From assembly GCA_022559845.1 (NCBI GenBank), contig CM040129.1, positions 1,240,001 to 1,304,000 on the forward strand: a DNA stretch of 64,000 nt, read 5' to 3'. Below the pieces are notes generated by a model, which was given only the letters and a program-made list of their open reading frames with translations, made no database searches and was not told the DNA's origin. A program made the translations under genes and the position numbers. The stretch's first letter is position 1, and each line of letters begins with the position of its first letter. The stretch comes from Amorphophallus konjac. Lineage: Eukaryota > Streptophyta > Magnoliopsida > Alismatales > Araceae. Below are positions 1-13,484 of this stretch, piece after piece.

Positions 1-1959
1 CCAATGAGCCTATATATAGGCTTAGAGACAGCCGTGCAACGCCCATGCGTTACACAATTTTTAGCTTTGCAACGTTACAATCCAAACATTACAAGGGTGT
101 AACGTATAAAGGATGCAATGTTTATCGGTTTTAAAAGTTTTTATATCACACGTTTAACAATCCTCCATATGATTTAAATTTTATTAAAATTATTAAATTA
201 AAAATAAATAAATAAAAAATTGTTGACTCTTTTATACTACGTAATGGTGAAAAATATCCTTTGATTTGAGTTTTCATTTAGTGATATTTGTGATTATCTG
301 TGGAAACGTTTGGTGGACTATATCTTGAACTATGTCGCATGATTCAAACTCTCCCAAATTCACACATAGTATACCTTAATCGAGATTTTATGTGGGTTGC
401 ACTATTAATAGCCTTGTGCAACTATCTCATGTATGGTTTAGAAGATAACTCACATCTCATAGCTGTGGCCTCATGACTCCACATACGTCGGTGAATCCTT
501 CAAAATGTGTGAGCAAGGTATCACCTTGCCTTTTGAATCTTGGATAATTCATTAAGCGTAAAAACTCACCCAAACATCTTGCTTCTATCTGAGCATTAGT
601 GCCATAGGGACATGAGCACAATATATTAGTACTTCACATAATTACCAATCAAACTTGTTTCTACTCATTGAACCTCCGTGAGATTGAGTTGCTGTCATGG
701 TAGCTATTTCTTTTTATGGACTCAATCTCATTCCTCTCGAAACTCCTAGAACCATCGTTCTAGGCAAACATTTTGTGAATACATTTGATTTCACAAAATT
801 TAAAGCAATCAACTGTTACTTCATTTTTATCTCACATATTTGTGTCCACTTTCAAGTGTTTATTGATTTTTACATCAACATTTGTCTGCATACACACAAT
901 ATAAGTATAACCGCGGGAAGTTTAGCCATCAATGTAATATCATCAAAAATGTGCACATTAGAATAAAAAATTAGAATATCATCTACATATAACGTATACA
1001 CATGCATCGATTTGATTAATCATAAATTCAGAAGCAATAATATTTTCAGGTATTTTACATGTTGTAAAAAACTCCCACATTTTCTAAGTTTCGTATGGGG
1101 TTCAGTCATTTTGTTTAAAATGAAGTCATAATAGACTATCCCCACAAGTTTTTAGACATCACAAATTATATCAACCGATTTGAATGGTTGTTTAGATAAT
1201 TTGATTTCAACTCAAATTTTTACATCTTCTGTGATGAAGCTAAACACTAGTTAGGAATTTTATTTTATTTATACTAAGGTTCGATAGTGGTGGGCAAATT
1301 ATATTTGTTATTTGGATGTATGCACTTTTGTATTTATTTTAAGCATTGTAACGACTTATATCAATTTCTAACTAAACACTTTTTTTAATGGAACATAATG
1401 CATTCGCTGCAAATTAACATTGGTTCTGCAAGAAACATCCATGTCCAAATATGTTGACTCATTTGAACGGGAGAGAGACTTCAAGGTCACAATGACATAA
1501 CCAGCAATATGATGCACAAATAAGTACACTTGAATAAAAATCAAGAATCACATGAATAGATATAGTAAACTAGAAGATCAAGTATGCAAATATAAGAATC
1601 ACAAGAATGGATGCATACTTTCATTCTTAATATACCTTTATTAATCTTACAAATGTAAAATTACCATTGGAAAAAAATTATAGTTGAATGTTTACCTTTT
1701 CTTTTCAAATATGTGCATATATACTCATGTTGCACAACAAGGAATGTGATCAAGTATGGCTGGCATTAACTAGAATATGCCGAGCATTATCTTCTATATA
1801 TGTACGGCTCTACTCAATCACCAACTTCTAGATCATAACATGACATGCTTCTCAAAATTCATTATTAAAATCCCATCATTTTTTCAGGTTGATTAATGGA
1901 TAAAAGATAACCAATTACAACGGGCGTGAAATTAATAATGCCGACACCAATATGCCCGA

Positions 1960-2590
1960 CAGTTATCCGTTTAAAATTCGAACCGAATTAGAATTCGTAT
2001 TCGTTTAATCGGATAATTATCCGAATAAAATATCCGACGGATAATGTAATCGGATATCGGATATCCGATTATTAATCGGATACGAATTCGGATATTGAGA
2101 TGTCCGTGTCGGATATCATCCGACCGAATATGAACCCTTAGATAAAAATCTAATAATACACCTATTCTATATATAATTAACTTAAATCTTAATATATTAT
2201 TTGATTATTATTTTTTATCTTTTTTATCTCAAAATATAATTTAAAAATAAGAAAGTCACTTACACCCACTTGGTAAGTTATCTCCTATTTTTTAGGATGA
2301 AATCTAATCTTTTGATAACATCTCCTAAAATAAAAATAACTTTAACTCTTTTTTTTAGAAAATAATATGCGATGCTCTCACACGGCTAACACAACTCACC
2401 CCTAAGTAGGCCTAATAATTATCCGTTTAAAATTTGAACCAAATCCAAATTCGTATTTATCCTATCATTATCCGAACAAAATATCCAACGAATAATTCGA
2501 TTACTAATCAGATAATTCGATTATTAATCGGATACGAATTCGGATATCATCGTATCCGCTCCGTATCCGATCTGTTTACAGGTCTAGACA
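1960..2590. repeat. TATCCGA/TCGGATA-rich subterminal-type repeats (copy 1)
   Basis: Two blocks, about 1960-2130 and 2415-2590, are packed with TATCCGA, TCGGATA and CGAATTCG motifs in both orientations. The same blocks recur in copy 2 at about 5620-5790 and 6075-6250. Such motif clusters are typical of the subterminal regions of plant hAT-like non-autonomous elements. That assignment is inference, because no target duplication was resolved. Confidence 0.5.
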
Positions 2591-2639
2591 TCGAAAGAAA
2601 AAGACACACACATATAACTATAAAGATGCATTTCCTCCA

Positions 2640-3330
2640 TGATTAAAGACTTCAGATTTTAATACTTTGCGGAGGCACAAGAGCAGAAGTAATCGCCGGA
2701 AGACCATCCGACGACCGACCGTTACACCCCCACGACGTCGGCCTTAACCCCATAACGAGCGAGCACGTCCCACGAGCGCCTTAAGACTCGTCCCGGGACC
2801 AGCCGACGCTGGGGTTATCGCCCTCTAACGGGAAACTTCGGCCACTATAGCGGAAAAGCATTACTCCACTATTCACGCCTTACCCTGTCAAGAGATGAGG
2901 CCTCCCGCTCTAAGACAACCCCTATAAGAAGAGTATCAACAGAGAAGACGAACACGGTGGATAATTCTGCCAAACCTCTGAACCAGAGAACAGAGCTACT
3001 AGCCTTGTCACACATAGTGAAAGCAGCGACAAGAGTCCATACAGAAAGGAAGGCCCCCTCTGGCGACCTTACCGCCCAGCGAGTACTCACTGAGTGAGCA
3101 CTGGGAGCGGCGAGCACTCGTCCGGAAGATCTACACGGCTCCTCGGCCTCCTACCTCGATCCCTTTCTCTCTCTCATTTGTCATTCTCTGCTCTTCCTTA
3201 GTCTGTTTGCTGACTTAAGCATCACAGGGTTGTCTCCTGAGGTAACACCCGGGGCTCCTTCTGATGCCTCCTGTTTCCTGGTGCTTGCAGACTTCCACGG
3301 GTGCCGGACAACTTCTCCGTTCAATAAATA
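2640..3330. repeat. Gypsy-type LTR fragment inside the tandem unit (copy 1)
   Basis: A GC-richer block ends with a CTGACTTAAGCATC...GGAGGTAACACCC-like stretch (about 3205-3260) and a GATGCCTCCTG tail. This layout is seen at the R/U5 end of many plant Ty3/gypsy LTRs. The equivalent in copy 2 is about 6300-6990, where the motif reads GACTTAGGCATCGGAGGG. A minus-strand ORF of 82 codons occurs in both copies but has no recognisable domain. Element boundaries were not found. Confidence 0.45.
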
Positions 3331-6300
3331 GAGAAGGTGGTACGTGTCATAGAAAATAGATTCCTGCCTCTATAATAGTAAACAATTAGATTAATAAAAT
3401 AGAGTTAGAATCATAACATGTCGGGTCGAAGCGCGTAGTCGTTAGAACTAAGAGTTCTATTATCACTCGATGTGCAAGTGTCATGACAATGTCCTCTTAG
3501 AGATACAACGACCCTCGAGTAGGAGATCCCCTCTCTCTCGACGACATGAAGAGAGCCTTGACGAATCTTATAATCTCACTTTCAAGAACTCAGCCCAAAA
3601 TAAATATAACTTGCAAGGGAATGAAAAAAAACGTAGATTGTTGTGTTATTCCATTTTGGGCTAGCCAATGAGCCTATATATAGGCTTAGAGACAGCCGTG
3701 TAACGCCCATGCGTTACACATTTTTTAGCTTTGCAACGTTACAATCCAAACATTACAATGGTGTAACGTATAAAGGATGCAATGTTTATCGGTTTTAAAA
3801 GTTTTTATATCACACGTTTAACAATACTCCATATGTTTTAAATTTTATTAAAATTGTTAAATTAAAAATAAATAAATAAAAAGTTGTTGAGTCTTTTATA
3901 CTACGTAATGGTTAAAAATATCCTTTGATTTGAGTTTTCATTTAGTGATATTTGTGATTATATGTGGAAACGCTTGGTGGACTATATCTTGAACTATGTC
4001 GCATGATTCAAACTCTCCGAAATTCACACATAGTATACTTTGATCGAGATTTTATGTGGGTTGCACTATTAATAGTCTTGTGCAACTATCTCATGTATGG
4101 TTTAGAAGATAACTCACATCTCATAGCTGTGGCCTCACGACTCCACATATGTCGGTAAATCCTTCAAAATGTGTGAGCAAGGTATCACCTTACCTTTTGA
4201 ATCTTAGATAATTCATTAAGCGTAAAAACTCACCCAAACATCTTGCTTCTATCTGAGCATTAGTGCCATAGGGACATGAGCACAATATATTAATACTTCA
4301 TATAGTTACCAATCAAACTTGTTTCTACTCATTGAACCTCCGTGAGATTGAGTTGCTGCCATGGTAACTATTTCTTTTTATGAACTCAATCTCATTCCTC
4401 TCGAAACTCCTAGAACCATCGTTCTACGCAAACATTTTGTGAATACATTTGATTTCACAAAATTTAAAGCAATCAACTATTGCTTCATTTTTATCTCACA
4501 TATTTGTGTCGCACTTTCAAGTGTTTATTGATTTTTACATCAACATTTACCTACATACACACAATATAAGTATAGTCGCGGGAAGTTTAGCCATCAATGG
4601 AATATCATCAAAAATGTGCACGTTAGAATAAAAAATTAGAATATCATCGACACGTATACACATGCATCGATTCGATTAATCATAAATTCATAAGAAATAA
4701 TATTTTCAGATATTTTACCTATTGTAAAAAACCTCCACATTTTCTAAGTTTCGTATGGGGTTCAGTCATTTTGTTTAAAATGAAGTCATAATATACTATC
4801 CCCACAAGTTTTTAGACATCACAAATTATATCAACGAATTTGAATGGTTGTTTAGATAATTTGATTTCAACTCAAATTTTTACATCTTCTGTGATGAAGC
4901 TAAACACTAGTTAGGAATTTTATTTTATTTATACTAAGGTTCGATAGTGGTGGGCAAATTATATTTGTTATTTGGATGTATGCACTTTTGTATTTATTTT
5001 AAGCATTGTAATGACTTATATCAATTTCTAACTAAACACTTTTTTTAATGGAACATAATGCATTCGCTGCAAATTAACATTGGTTCTGCAAGAAACATCC
5101 ATGTCCAAATATGTTGACTCATTTGAACGGGAGAGAGACTTCAAGGTCACAATGACATAACCAGCAATATGATGCACAAATAAGTACACTTGAATAAAAA
5201 TCAAGAATCACATGAATAGATATAGTAAACTAGAAGATCAAGTATGCAAATATAAGAATCACAAGAATGGATGCATACTTTCATTCTTAATATACCTTTA
5301 TTAATCTTACAAATGTAAAATTACCATTGGAAAAAAATTATAGTTGAATGTTTACCTTTTCTTTTCAAATATGTGCATATATACTCATGTTGCACAACAA
5401 GGAATGTGATCAAGTATGGCTGGCATTAACTAGAATATGCCGAGCATTATCTTCTATATATGTACGGCTCTACTCAATCACCAACTTCTAGATCATAACA
5501 TGACATGCTTCTCAAAATTCATTATTAAAATCCCATCATTTTTTCAGGTTGATTAATGGATAAAAGATAACCAATTACAACGGGCGTGAAATTAATAATG
5601 TCGACACCAATATGCCCGACAGTTATCCGTTTAAAATTCGAACCGAATTAGAATTTGTATTCGTTTAATCGGATAATTATCCGAATAAAATGTCCGACAG
5701 ATAATGTAATCGGATATCGGATATCCAATTATTAATCGGATACGAATTCGGATATTGAGATGTCCGTGTCGGATATCATCCGACCGAATATGAACCCTTA
5801 GATAAAAATCTAATAATACACCTATTCTATATATAATTAACTTAAATCTTAATATATTATTTGATTATTATTTTTTATCTTTTTTATCTCAAAATATAAT
5901 TTAAAAATAAGAAAGTCACTTACACCCACTTGGTAAGTTATCTCCTATTTTTTAGGATGAAATCTAATCTTTTGATAACATCTCCTAAAATAAAAATAAC
6001 TTTAACTCTTTTTTTTAGAAAATAATATGCGATGCTCTCACACGGCTAACACAACTCACCCCTAAGTAGGCCTAATAATTATCTGTTTAAAATTTGAACC
6101 AAATCTAAATTCGTATTTATCCTATCATTATCCGAACAAAATATCCAACGAATAATTCGATTACTAATCAGATAATTCGATTATTAATCGGATACGAATT
6201 CGGATATCATCGTATCCGCTCCGTATCCGATCTGTTTACAGGTCTAGACATCGAAAGAAAAAGACACACACATATAACTATAAAGATGCATTTCCTCCAT

Positions 6301-9089
6301 GATTAAAGACTTCAGATTTTAATACTTTGCGGAGGCACAAGAGCAGAAGTAATCGCCGGAAGACCATCCGACGACCGACCGTTACACCCCCACGACGTCG
6401 GCCTTAACCCCATAACGAGCGAGCACGTCCCACGAGCGCCTTAAGACTCGTCCCGGGACCAGCCGACGCTGGGGTTATCGCCCTCTAACGGGAAACTTCG
6501 GCCACTATAGCGGAAAAGCATTACTCCACTACTCACGCCTTACCCTGTCAAGAGATGAGGCCTCCCGCTCTAGGACAACCCCTATAAGAAGAGTATCAAC
6601 AGAGAAGACGAACACGGTGGATAATTCTGCCAAACCTCTGAACCAGAGAACAGAGCTACTAGCCTTGCCACACATAGTGAAAGCAGCGACAAGAGTCCAT
6701 ACAGAAAGGAAGGCCCCCTCTGGTGACCTTACCGCCCAGCGAGTACTCACTGAGTGAGCACTGGGAGCGGCGAGCACTCGTCCGGAAGATCTACACGGCT
6801 CCTCGGCCTCCTACCTCGATCCCTTTCTCTCTCTCATTTGCCCTTCTCTGCTCTTCCTTAGTCCGTTTACTGACTTAGGCATCGGAGGGTTGTCTCCTGA
6901 GGTAACACCCGGGGCTCCTTCTGATGCCTCCTGTTTCCTGGTGCTTGCAGACTTCCACGGGTGCCGGACGACTTCTCCTTCAATAAATAGAGAAGGTGGT
7001 ACGTGGCATAGAAAATAGATTCCTGCCTCTATAATAGTAAACAATTAGATTAATAAAACAGAGTTAGAATCATAACATGTCGGGTCGAAGCGCGTAGTCA
7101 TTAGAACTAAGAGTTCTATTGTCACTCGATGTGTGAGTCTCGTGACAATGTCCTCTTAGAGATACAACGACCCTCGAGTAGGAGATCCCCTCTCTCTCGA
7201 CGACATGAAGAGAGCCTTGACGAATCTTATAATCTCACTTTCAAGAACTCGGCCCAAAATAAATATAACTTGCAAGGGAATGAAGAAAAATGTAGTTTGT
7301 TGTGTTATTCCATTTTGGGCTAGCCAATGAGCCTATATATAGGCTTAGAGACAGCCGTGTAACGCCCATGCGTTACACAATTTTTAGCTTTGCAACGTTA
7401 CAATCCAAACATTACAAGGGTGTAACGTATAAAGGATGCAATGTTTATCGGTTTTAAAAGTTTTTATATCACACGTTTAACAATCCTCCATATGATTTAA
7501 ATTTTATTAAAATTATTAAATTAAAAATAAATAAATAAATAGTTGTTGAGTCTTTTATACTACGTAATGGTTAAAAATATCCTTTGATTTGAGTTTTCAT
7601 TTAGTGATATTTGTGATTATCTGTGGAAACGCTCGGTGGACTATATATTGAACTAGGTCGCATGATTCAAACTCTCCCAAATTCACACATAGTATACCTT
7701 AATCGAGATTTTATGTGGGTTGCACTATTAATAGCCTTGTGCAACTATCTCATGTATGGTTTAGAAGATAACTCACATCTCATAGCTGTGGCCTCACGAC
7801 TCCACATACGTCGGTGAATCCTTCAAAATATGTGAGCAAGGTATCACCTTGCCTTTTGAATCTTGGATAATTCATTAAGCGTAAAAACTCACCCAAACAT
7901 CTTGCTTCTATCCCAGCATTAGTGCCATAGGGACATGAGCACAATATATTAGTACTTCACATAGTTACCAATCAAACTTGTTTCTACTCATTAAACCTCC
8001 GTGAGATTGAGTTACTGCCATGGTAACTATTTCTTTTTATAGACTCAATCTCATTCCTCTCAAAACTCCTAGAACCATCGTTCTAGGCAAACATTTTGTG
8101 AATACATTTGATTTCACAAAATTTAAAGCAATCAACTATTGCTTCATTTTTATCTCACATATTTGTATCGCACTTTCAAGTGTTTATTGATTTTTACATT
8201 AACATTTGCCTGCATACACACAATATAAGTATAGCCGCGGGAAGTTTAGCCATCAATGGAATATCATCAAAAATGTGCACGTTAGAATAAAAAATTAGAA
8301 TATCATCGACATACAACGTATACACATGCATCGGTTTGATTAATCATAAATTCATAAGAAATAATATTTTCAGGTATTTTACATGTTGTAAAATACCCCC
8401 ACATTTTCTAAGTTTCGTATGGGGTTCAGTCATTTTGTTTAAAATGAAGTCATAATAGACTATCCCCACAAGTTTTTAGACATCACAAATTATATCAACG
8501 AATTTGAATGGTTGTTTAGATAATTTGATTTCAACTCAAATTTTTACATCTTCTGTGACGAAGCTAAACACTAGTTAGGAATTTTCTTATAATTATACTA
8601 AGGTTCGAATGTTCGATAGTGGGCAAAATATATTTGTTATTTGGATGTATGCACTTTTGTATTTATTTTAAGCATTGTAACGACTTATATCAATTTCTAA
8701 CTAAACACTTTTTTTAATGGAACATAATGCATTCGCTGCAAATTAACATTGGTTCTGCAAGAAACATCCATGTCCAAATATGTTGACTCATTTGAACGGG
8801 AGAGAGACTTCAAGGTCACAATGACATAACCAGCAATATGATGCACAAATAAATACACTTGAATAAAAATCAAGAATCACATGAATAGATATAGTAAACT
8901 AGAAGATCAAGTATGCAAATATAAGAATCACAAGAATGGATGCATACTTTCATTCTTAATATACCTTTATTAATCTTACAAATGTAAAATTACCATTGGA
9001 AAAAAATTATAGTTGAATGTTTACCTTTTCTTTTCAAATATGTGCATATATACTCATGTTGCACAACAAGGAATGTGATCAAGTATGGC

Positions 9090-10137
9090 ATACATAAACA
9101 ATTTCAGCATGCCACGCATTTTATTTTCACCAAAACATTAATAATTAGTTTTACAACAAACATGAATAATTTTTAGGCTTTTATTTTTAGCAAACAGCAA
9201 TGGTTATATATATTCTCTGTGAACAGAAATGATTATCGTGTTGTTTATATTCAATAAATAGGAATAAGAATTTTCAAAATTTAAGAACAGAAATAATCAA
9301 GGATTGAAACCGGGTTTTGCGATCATGGGAGTCCATGTATGGAGCTGGGTTGCCACATCCATGGGTGTTTAATTTGCAGGAAGGAAGTGCACGTGTTTAA
9401 TTAATAGATTATGTGTGCAAAATCTGCAGGCTAGTTGTTTATAGTTTTCAAATTTGTATTAATTTCAGAAAATAGAAGTAATTATAAATAATTGTCAGAT
9501 TTTTGTTTTCTGAAAGCAGAGATAAGTATTTAAACAGAAACAATCTTTAATTTCAGTAAACAAAAATGTTTAATTTCAGTCAACACAATTAATTTTCAAA
9601 AAAAAATTGACAGAAATAATAATTAGGATCTTATTATCAACAAAATAATTTTTTTTGAAATTTTAAACAGTGGCTATCGAGTCTGAATCGCTTCAAAACA
9701 GATCGACGTGAAATGTGAAAAGCGTCGAGGTGGTTAATTAGATGCATTATAGGCAAATTGCGCCTTCGCCCTTGGACGTTAATTAAATTTCGTGATATGA
9801 AGACGCTATTCAAGTTAGAAACGTGTCTAATCGGAGTGACGAGTTTCTTATAAAATGCGTCGTCTTGTCCCAATGCTTTTAAGTAAAATTTTTTAATTAC
9901 GAAAAAAAAGTCTCTTTGAAACCCATCGAGTCCCCCAACGTGCTTATATATATAACGTGTCGTCTTAGACAGATGCGGTTTAGAGTAGCGTCGTGTCTCC
10001 CGGATATTTTTTTAAGTTGAAACTATTATTTTATTTTATATTTAGTAACATAATATAATAGAACTAGAACTCTTAAATAGTTGAGAATATATTGCTAAAA
10101 CTAATAACATAGTAAACAATCATATGTAAAAAAATAA
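9090..10137. other. Unassigned AT-rich DNA after the tandem array
   Basis: The sequence no longer matches the 3.66 kb unit. It is AT-rich and repetitive in texture, with many GAAATAAT and TTTCAG words. The only longer ORF is a 78-codon minus-strand frame at 9637-9873 without a recognisable domain. No gene is supported. Confidence 0.5.
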
Positions 10138-10707
10138 AACAGAGTTAGAATCATAATATGTCGGGTCAAAGCGCTTAGTCGCTAGAACTAAGAGTTCTAT
10201 TGTCGCTCGACGTCTGAGTCTCGCGGTAATAGTCTCTTAGAGATACGAAGACCCTCGATCGAGTAGACGATCCCCTCTTTCTCGCCGACACGTCCTCGAA
10301 GAGAGTCTTGATATATGAATCTTAATCTCGCTTTCAACGACTCAACACAAAATAAATATAACTTGCAAGGGAATGAGAAAAAACGCAGATTGTTGTGTTA
10401 TTCTTTTTATTGCCAGTCAACGTGCGGGTCTCGCGGCAATGATCTCATAGAGATACAAAGACCCTCGATCGAGTAGGCGATCCCCTCTCTCTTGTCGGCA
10501 CGCCCTCGAAGAGAGCCGCGACGAATCTTAATCTCATTTTCAAGAACTCGGCACAAAATAAATATTACTTGCAAGGGAACGAGAAAAAAACGTAGATTGT
10601 TGTGTTATTCCCTTTTGGGCTGGCCAATGAGCTTATATATAGCCCTACACACACCCGTGCAAAGTCCATGTGTTACACTAAGTTTTAGCTCTACAATGTC
10701 ACTGTCT
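10138..10707. repeat. Diverged partial copies of the 3.66 kb unit junction
   Basis: The block from 10138 (ACAGAGTTAGAATCATAATA) to about 10400 matches 3401-3650 and 7060-7310. A second shorter copy follows at about 10407-10707, including the TATA-like CTTATATATAG and the GTGTTACAC motif. The copies are much more diverged than those in the array. I read them as the end of the same repeat, possibly its LTR. They lie just upstream of a copia gag remnant, which would fit a 5' LTR plus leader, but this is inference. Confidence 0.6.
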
Positions 10708-11074
10708 TTTAGGGGCTGTTTGGTAACTAAGCATAGTTCACTAACCGACTCCGATTAACTCTCTTATGTGTGAGGAGCGCGACGGGACCACCTATTAGCA
10801 ACAAACTACAACAATAGAAAGCCAACAAACCAATAAATTCAAGGGGAAGTTATCCCTATACTCTTTAAACCATTCAAAACTTCTAAGTCACCAGGAAATT
10901 GATTATCACTACCGATCCCATGTACCTAGTTGTCTCTCATACCAACTCTATAAAACCTATAGGAATCTCACAACCTCCGAGCAACTTTGTGCAAGTTTTA
11001 AAAAATACCTACACTAAAGACAATGAGGGGGCTTGCTATGAGGTTCACCATTTCTAATTTCAACAACTTTAAAA
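10708..11074. other. Spacer with a Tourist-like start
   Basis: It begins with TTTTAGGGGCTGTTTGGTAAC, which resembles a Tourist/PIF-Harbinger terminus, but no matching right end is visible. The rest runs into the copia gag remnant as a possible leader. No gene is seen. Confidence 0.35.
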
Positions 11075-11644
11075 TGGAAGACAACATTCCTATCATTGAC
11101 CCAAACCATGTCTTTCAAAATCTTATCCAAGAGATCATTCACACCAGAGGGTCCAAGTTTGATGAAACTTATCAAGTCTCTCTCCCGCCTTATTGATTAT
11201 AAACTTCTTCCATCATGGTTGTCTTTTGCCCGTGCACGAATTAAGAGTTCTCGTTATGTTCTCTCTCTTAATCACGTCTTTCAATCTATCAAAATCGAGG
11301 AACAATTTCATCTTAGGAAAATTAAGGATAACCAATTCAACGCTAAAGTTAACCTAATCGAGTCTGATCAAAATCTCAGCCAAAACAAGTCCCAGGGTTA
11401 CTTCCAAAACCAATCCCAAGGCTGGAACGTCCCTAACCCAAACTTTAAACCAAAGGGTCGAAAATTCAAGAAGAAAAGGGAAAAGGCTTCGATCAAAATC
11501 AAAAGTCTAAGTCCAGATCCAGAGGCCAAGAAGATGATCGGTACTGCTATGCCCGTGGCCGGGACAACCACCGCCTTGCTGCTAAATGTTACTTCCGAAA
11601 GAGATAAGGAAAAGGTTGCCCGGCCGTACGTGGGGTTAGTTTGA
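11075..11644 (+). pseudogene. Broken Ty1/copia gag (UBN2-type) with degenerate zinc knuckle
   Basis: From the ATG at about 11075 one frame reads a gag-like stretch with the segment FDETYQVSLPPY and then stops. A second frame picks up with LLPSWLSFARARI and FQSIKIEEQFHLRKIKD, the usual UBN2 gag order (LPPSW, then an IEE-R helix). A frameshift near 11190 therefore separates the halves. At about 11540-11600 a third reading gives CYARGRDNHRLAAKCYFRK. This looks like a CCHC knuckle whose second Cys has become Arg and whose His-Cys spacing is one residue too long. No pol follows. It is a truncated, non-functional retroelement capsid gene. Confidence 0.6.
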
Positions 11645-11718
11645 CATCGTTGAATTGATTAAGTGGGTTTTGGCCTTCCGAATTGAATCAGCAGAAAAAT
11701 TATGTTACACGTACCAAT

Positions 11719-12161
11719 GTTTTAAAACCCGACCATGAATTTGACCCGGTTAAGTTAATGGGTCACGGGTGAATAGTTCAATCGTTCGGGTTGACCCGTG
11801 ACCCGTAAAATTAGAACTGTTTATAATAATATTATAAATTATCATAAGATTTTAAGATACATTGAGTTAGAAATATGAAACAAACACTTAAACATATATT
11901 GTAAAAATTAAGACAAGTTCATTGAACAACCACTAAGCTAGTCTAAAAAAAGAATAAAATTCATATTAAATATGTCTAGGAGTCAGATCTAGTTGGGTCA
12001 CACGAGGTTTTAGCGGGTCGGCCGGGTTGCACCGAGTTACACCGGATTGACTGGATTTAATCAGGTTTTGAGTCTAAAACGATTTAGACACTATTCTAAC
12101 CCGATTTTAAAACTAAGTCACGAGTTAATCTGTCCGACCGATCTGAGCATGGTTTTAAAAC
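11719..12161. mobile_element. Small non-autonomous TIR element, about 440 bp
   Basis: The left end GTTTTAAAACCCGACC and the right end GGTTTTAAAAC form an 11-bp inverted repeat. Inside each end are GACCCG/CGGGTT motifs, which suggests a hAT-like subterminal structure. No convincing target duplication is visible and there is no coding capacity. Confidence 0.45.
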
Positions 12162-13150
12162 AGTGACACACACACAAGATGTGTCGACCTGGGAAAAGGA
12201 CCAGCGATAATATTGTCGACTTGCTTATCAGTGGGGAGTGATCCGCAGTCACTGGGGAGAAAGATATAATAATATGTCAGTCATATGCAAAGGGCAGAGA
12301 GCCCCACCGACATGCACATTATCTCTACAGTCTGGTCGTTATCCATTCACGTTATCTCTACACTGTTCTTGTTTGTTTCCAGAGAACGAACAGCCGGTGC
12401 TATCCAGCGGTCATCGTCATAAAAGAGCAAAAAAAAAAAAAGAGGACGACAGAATCCTTTTTCAGTTTATAGACAGGATGTCCGGTGCTTGCTGGGATAT
12501 TTTCTTCCTTCATTAACGGCCTCCTCCGGCCGTCTTCCACCGCAAACGAGAAGCTAATTATGATCCATGTGCACATCAGACGGATCCTTCCTAGCTGCAA
12601 CGAGCGATCGTGATCCATTTCAGAAAAGAGTGAGTCTGGGGTTATATATATAACCAACAAAGTACTGGGAAAGCAAAAGAGACGAGAGAATTGAAAGGGA
12701 AAATGACACACTCTTAATCTCAGGGATTTCTACGAGTTACAACTATATCCTATAACAGTCCATATCTGCATAAATATATATCCCCTACTTTTTGTGTATT
12801 CGCGTGTATGCAGCTCATTTACTTGATATCTGTGGAGGTCAAAAAGTGTCCCCTTCGTCTCGTACTATACCTCTAAGATTTATTTTTTCCACCATGAAGA
12901 GCAACCGGCCATCCTGAGAAAACCTGCAACCAGAAAAACGTCATAAGGAATCCTGTGAGAGATCTCAGGGGACAACCTTCCGATACTTAAGTTAGGACCG
13001 TCCGAGAGAGTAAATGGAGAGCTGAAGGGAAAGAAAATGGAAGAGGGAGAGAGTTGAGAGCTTGTAACTTGGAGAGGGCGCCCGGAGATCACAGGGAGTG
13101 CTCGGAGAGATAGGAAGAGAAGAACCACGAAGGGACCTCTCTCTCACTAC
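12162..13150. other. Non-coding spacer
   Basis: Apart from an A-run at 12428-12440 no structure stands out. ORFs on both strands at 12238-12711 overlap each other, lack domains and look like chance frames. The last 100 bases lead into a CT-rich minisatellite. Confidence 0.4.
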
Positions 13151-13172
13151 TATCAGTGACGAACGCATGAGG

Positions 13173-13207
<35 letters not shown>

Positions 13208-13227
13208 TCAGTGACGAACGCATGAGG

Positions 13228-13278
<51 letters not shown>

Positions 13279-13297
13279 TCAGTGACGAACGCATGAG
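13151..13297. repeat. Compound minisatellite: CAGTGACGAACGCATGAGG plus (CT)n
   Basis: The 19-bp word CAGTGACGAACGCATGAGG occurs three times (about 13152, 13208 and 13279), separated by (CT)n tracts of about 34 and 50 bp. This is a unit-plus-microsatellite duplication. Confidence 0.85.
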
Positions 13298-13484
13298 GGG
13301 ATCTAGCACCAGCCTATCCGAGCTACACACCCATCGCTCAGGGGGAAACTCCGAGCAAGCGCCCCAAGTTTGGACCGACTGTCGAAAGCTTATCCAAGCG
13401 ATCGTTACACATCCTTCAAGAGCAAGGAATTCCAAGGGATAAGGGAGAGCAAGAGTCACTAATATTTTCGGGTCATTAATCATG

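Larger units (their letters stand above)
1..9089. repeat. Tandem array of a 3.66 kb unit, about 2.5 copies
   Basis: The same sequence begins at 1, 3665 and 7324 (CCAATGAGCCTATATATAGG), giving units of 3664 and 3659 bp. The third copy matches until about 9089 (AAGTATGGC) and then diverges. The array probably continues left of the window. Within a unit, about 1140-3350 is nearly identical between copies 1 and 2, while the first 1.1 kb differs at scattered bases and small indels. The unit contains a TATA-like palindrome, a segment dense in TATCCGA motifs, and a GC-richer block that reads like a gypsy-type LTR. The short ORFs that recur in each copy show no protein-family signal, so I call no gene here. 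Confidence 0.9.

Noticed and set aside
2869..3117. 82-aa minus ORF repeated at 6529-6777
   Set aside because: It is conserved only because the whole repeat unit is duplicated, and it lies in an LTR-like block.
12238..12711. Two overlapping ORFs of 92 and 103 aa
   Set aside because: Opposite strands, no domain, one runs through an A/T homopolymer.
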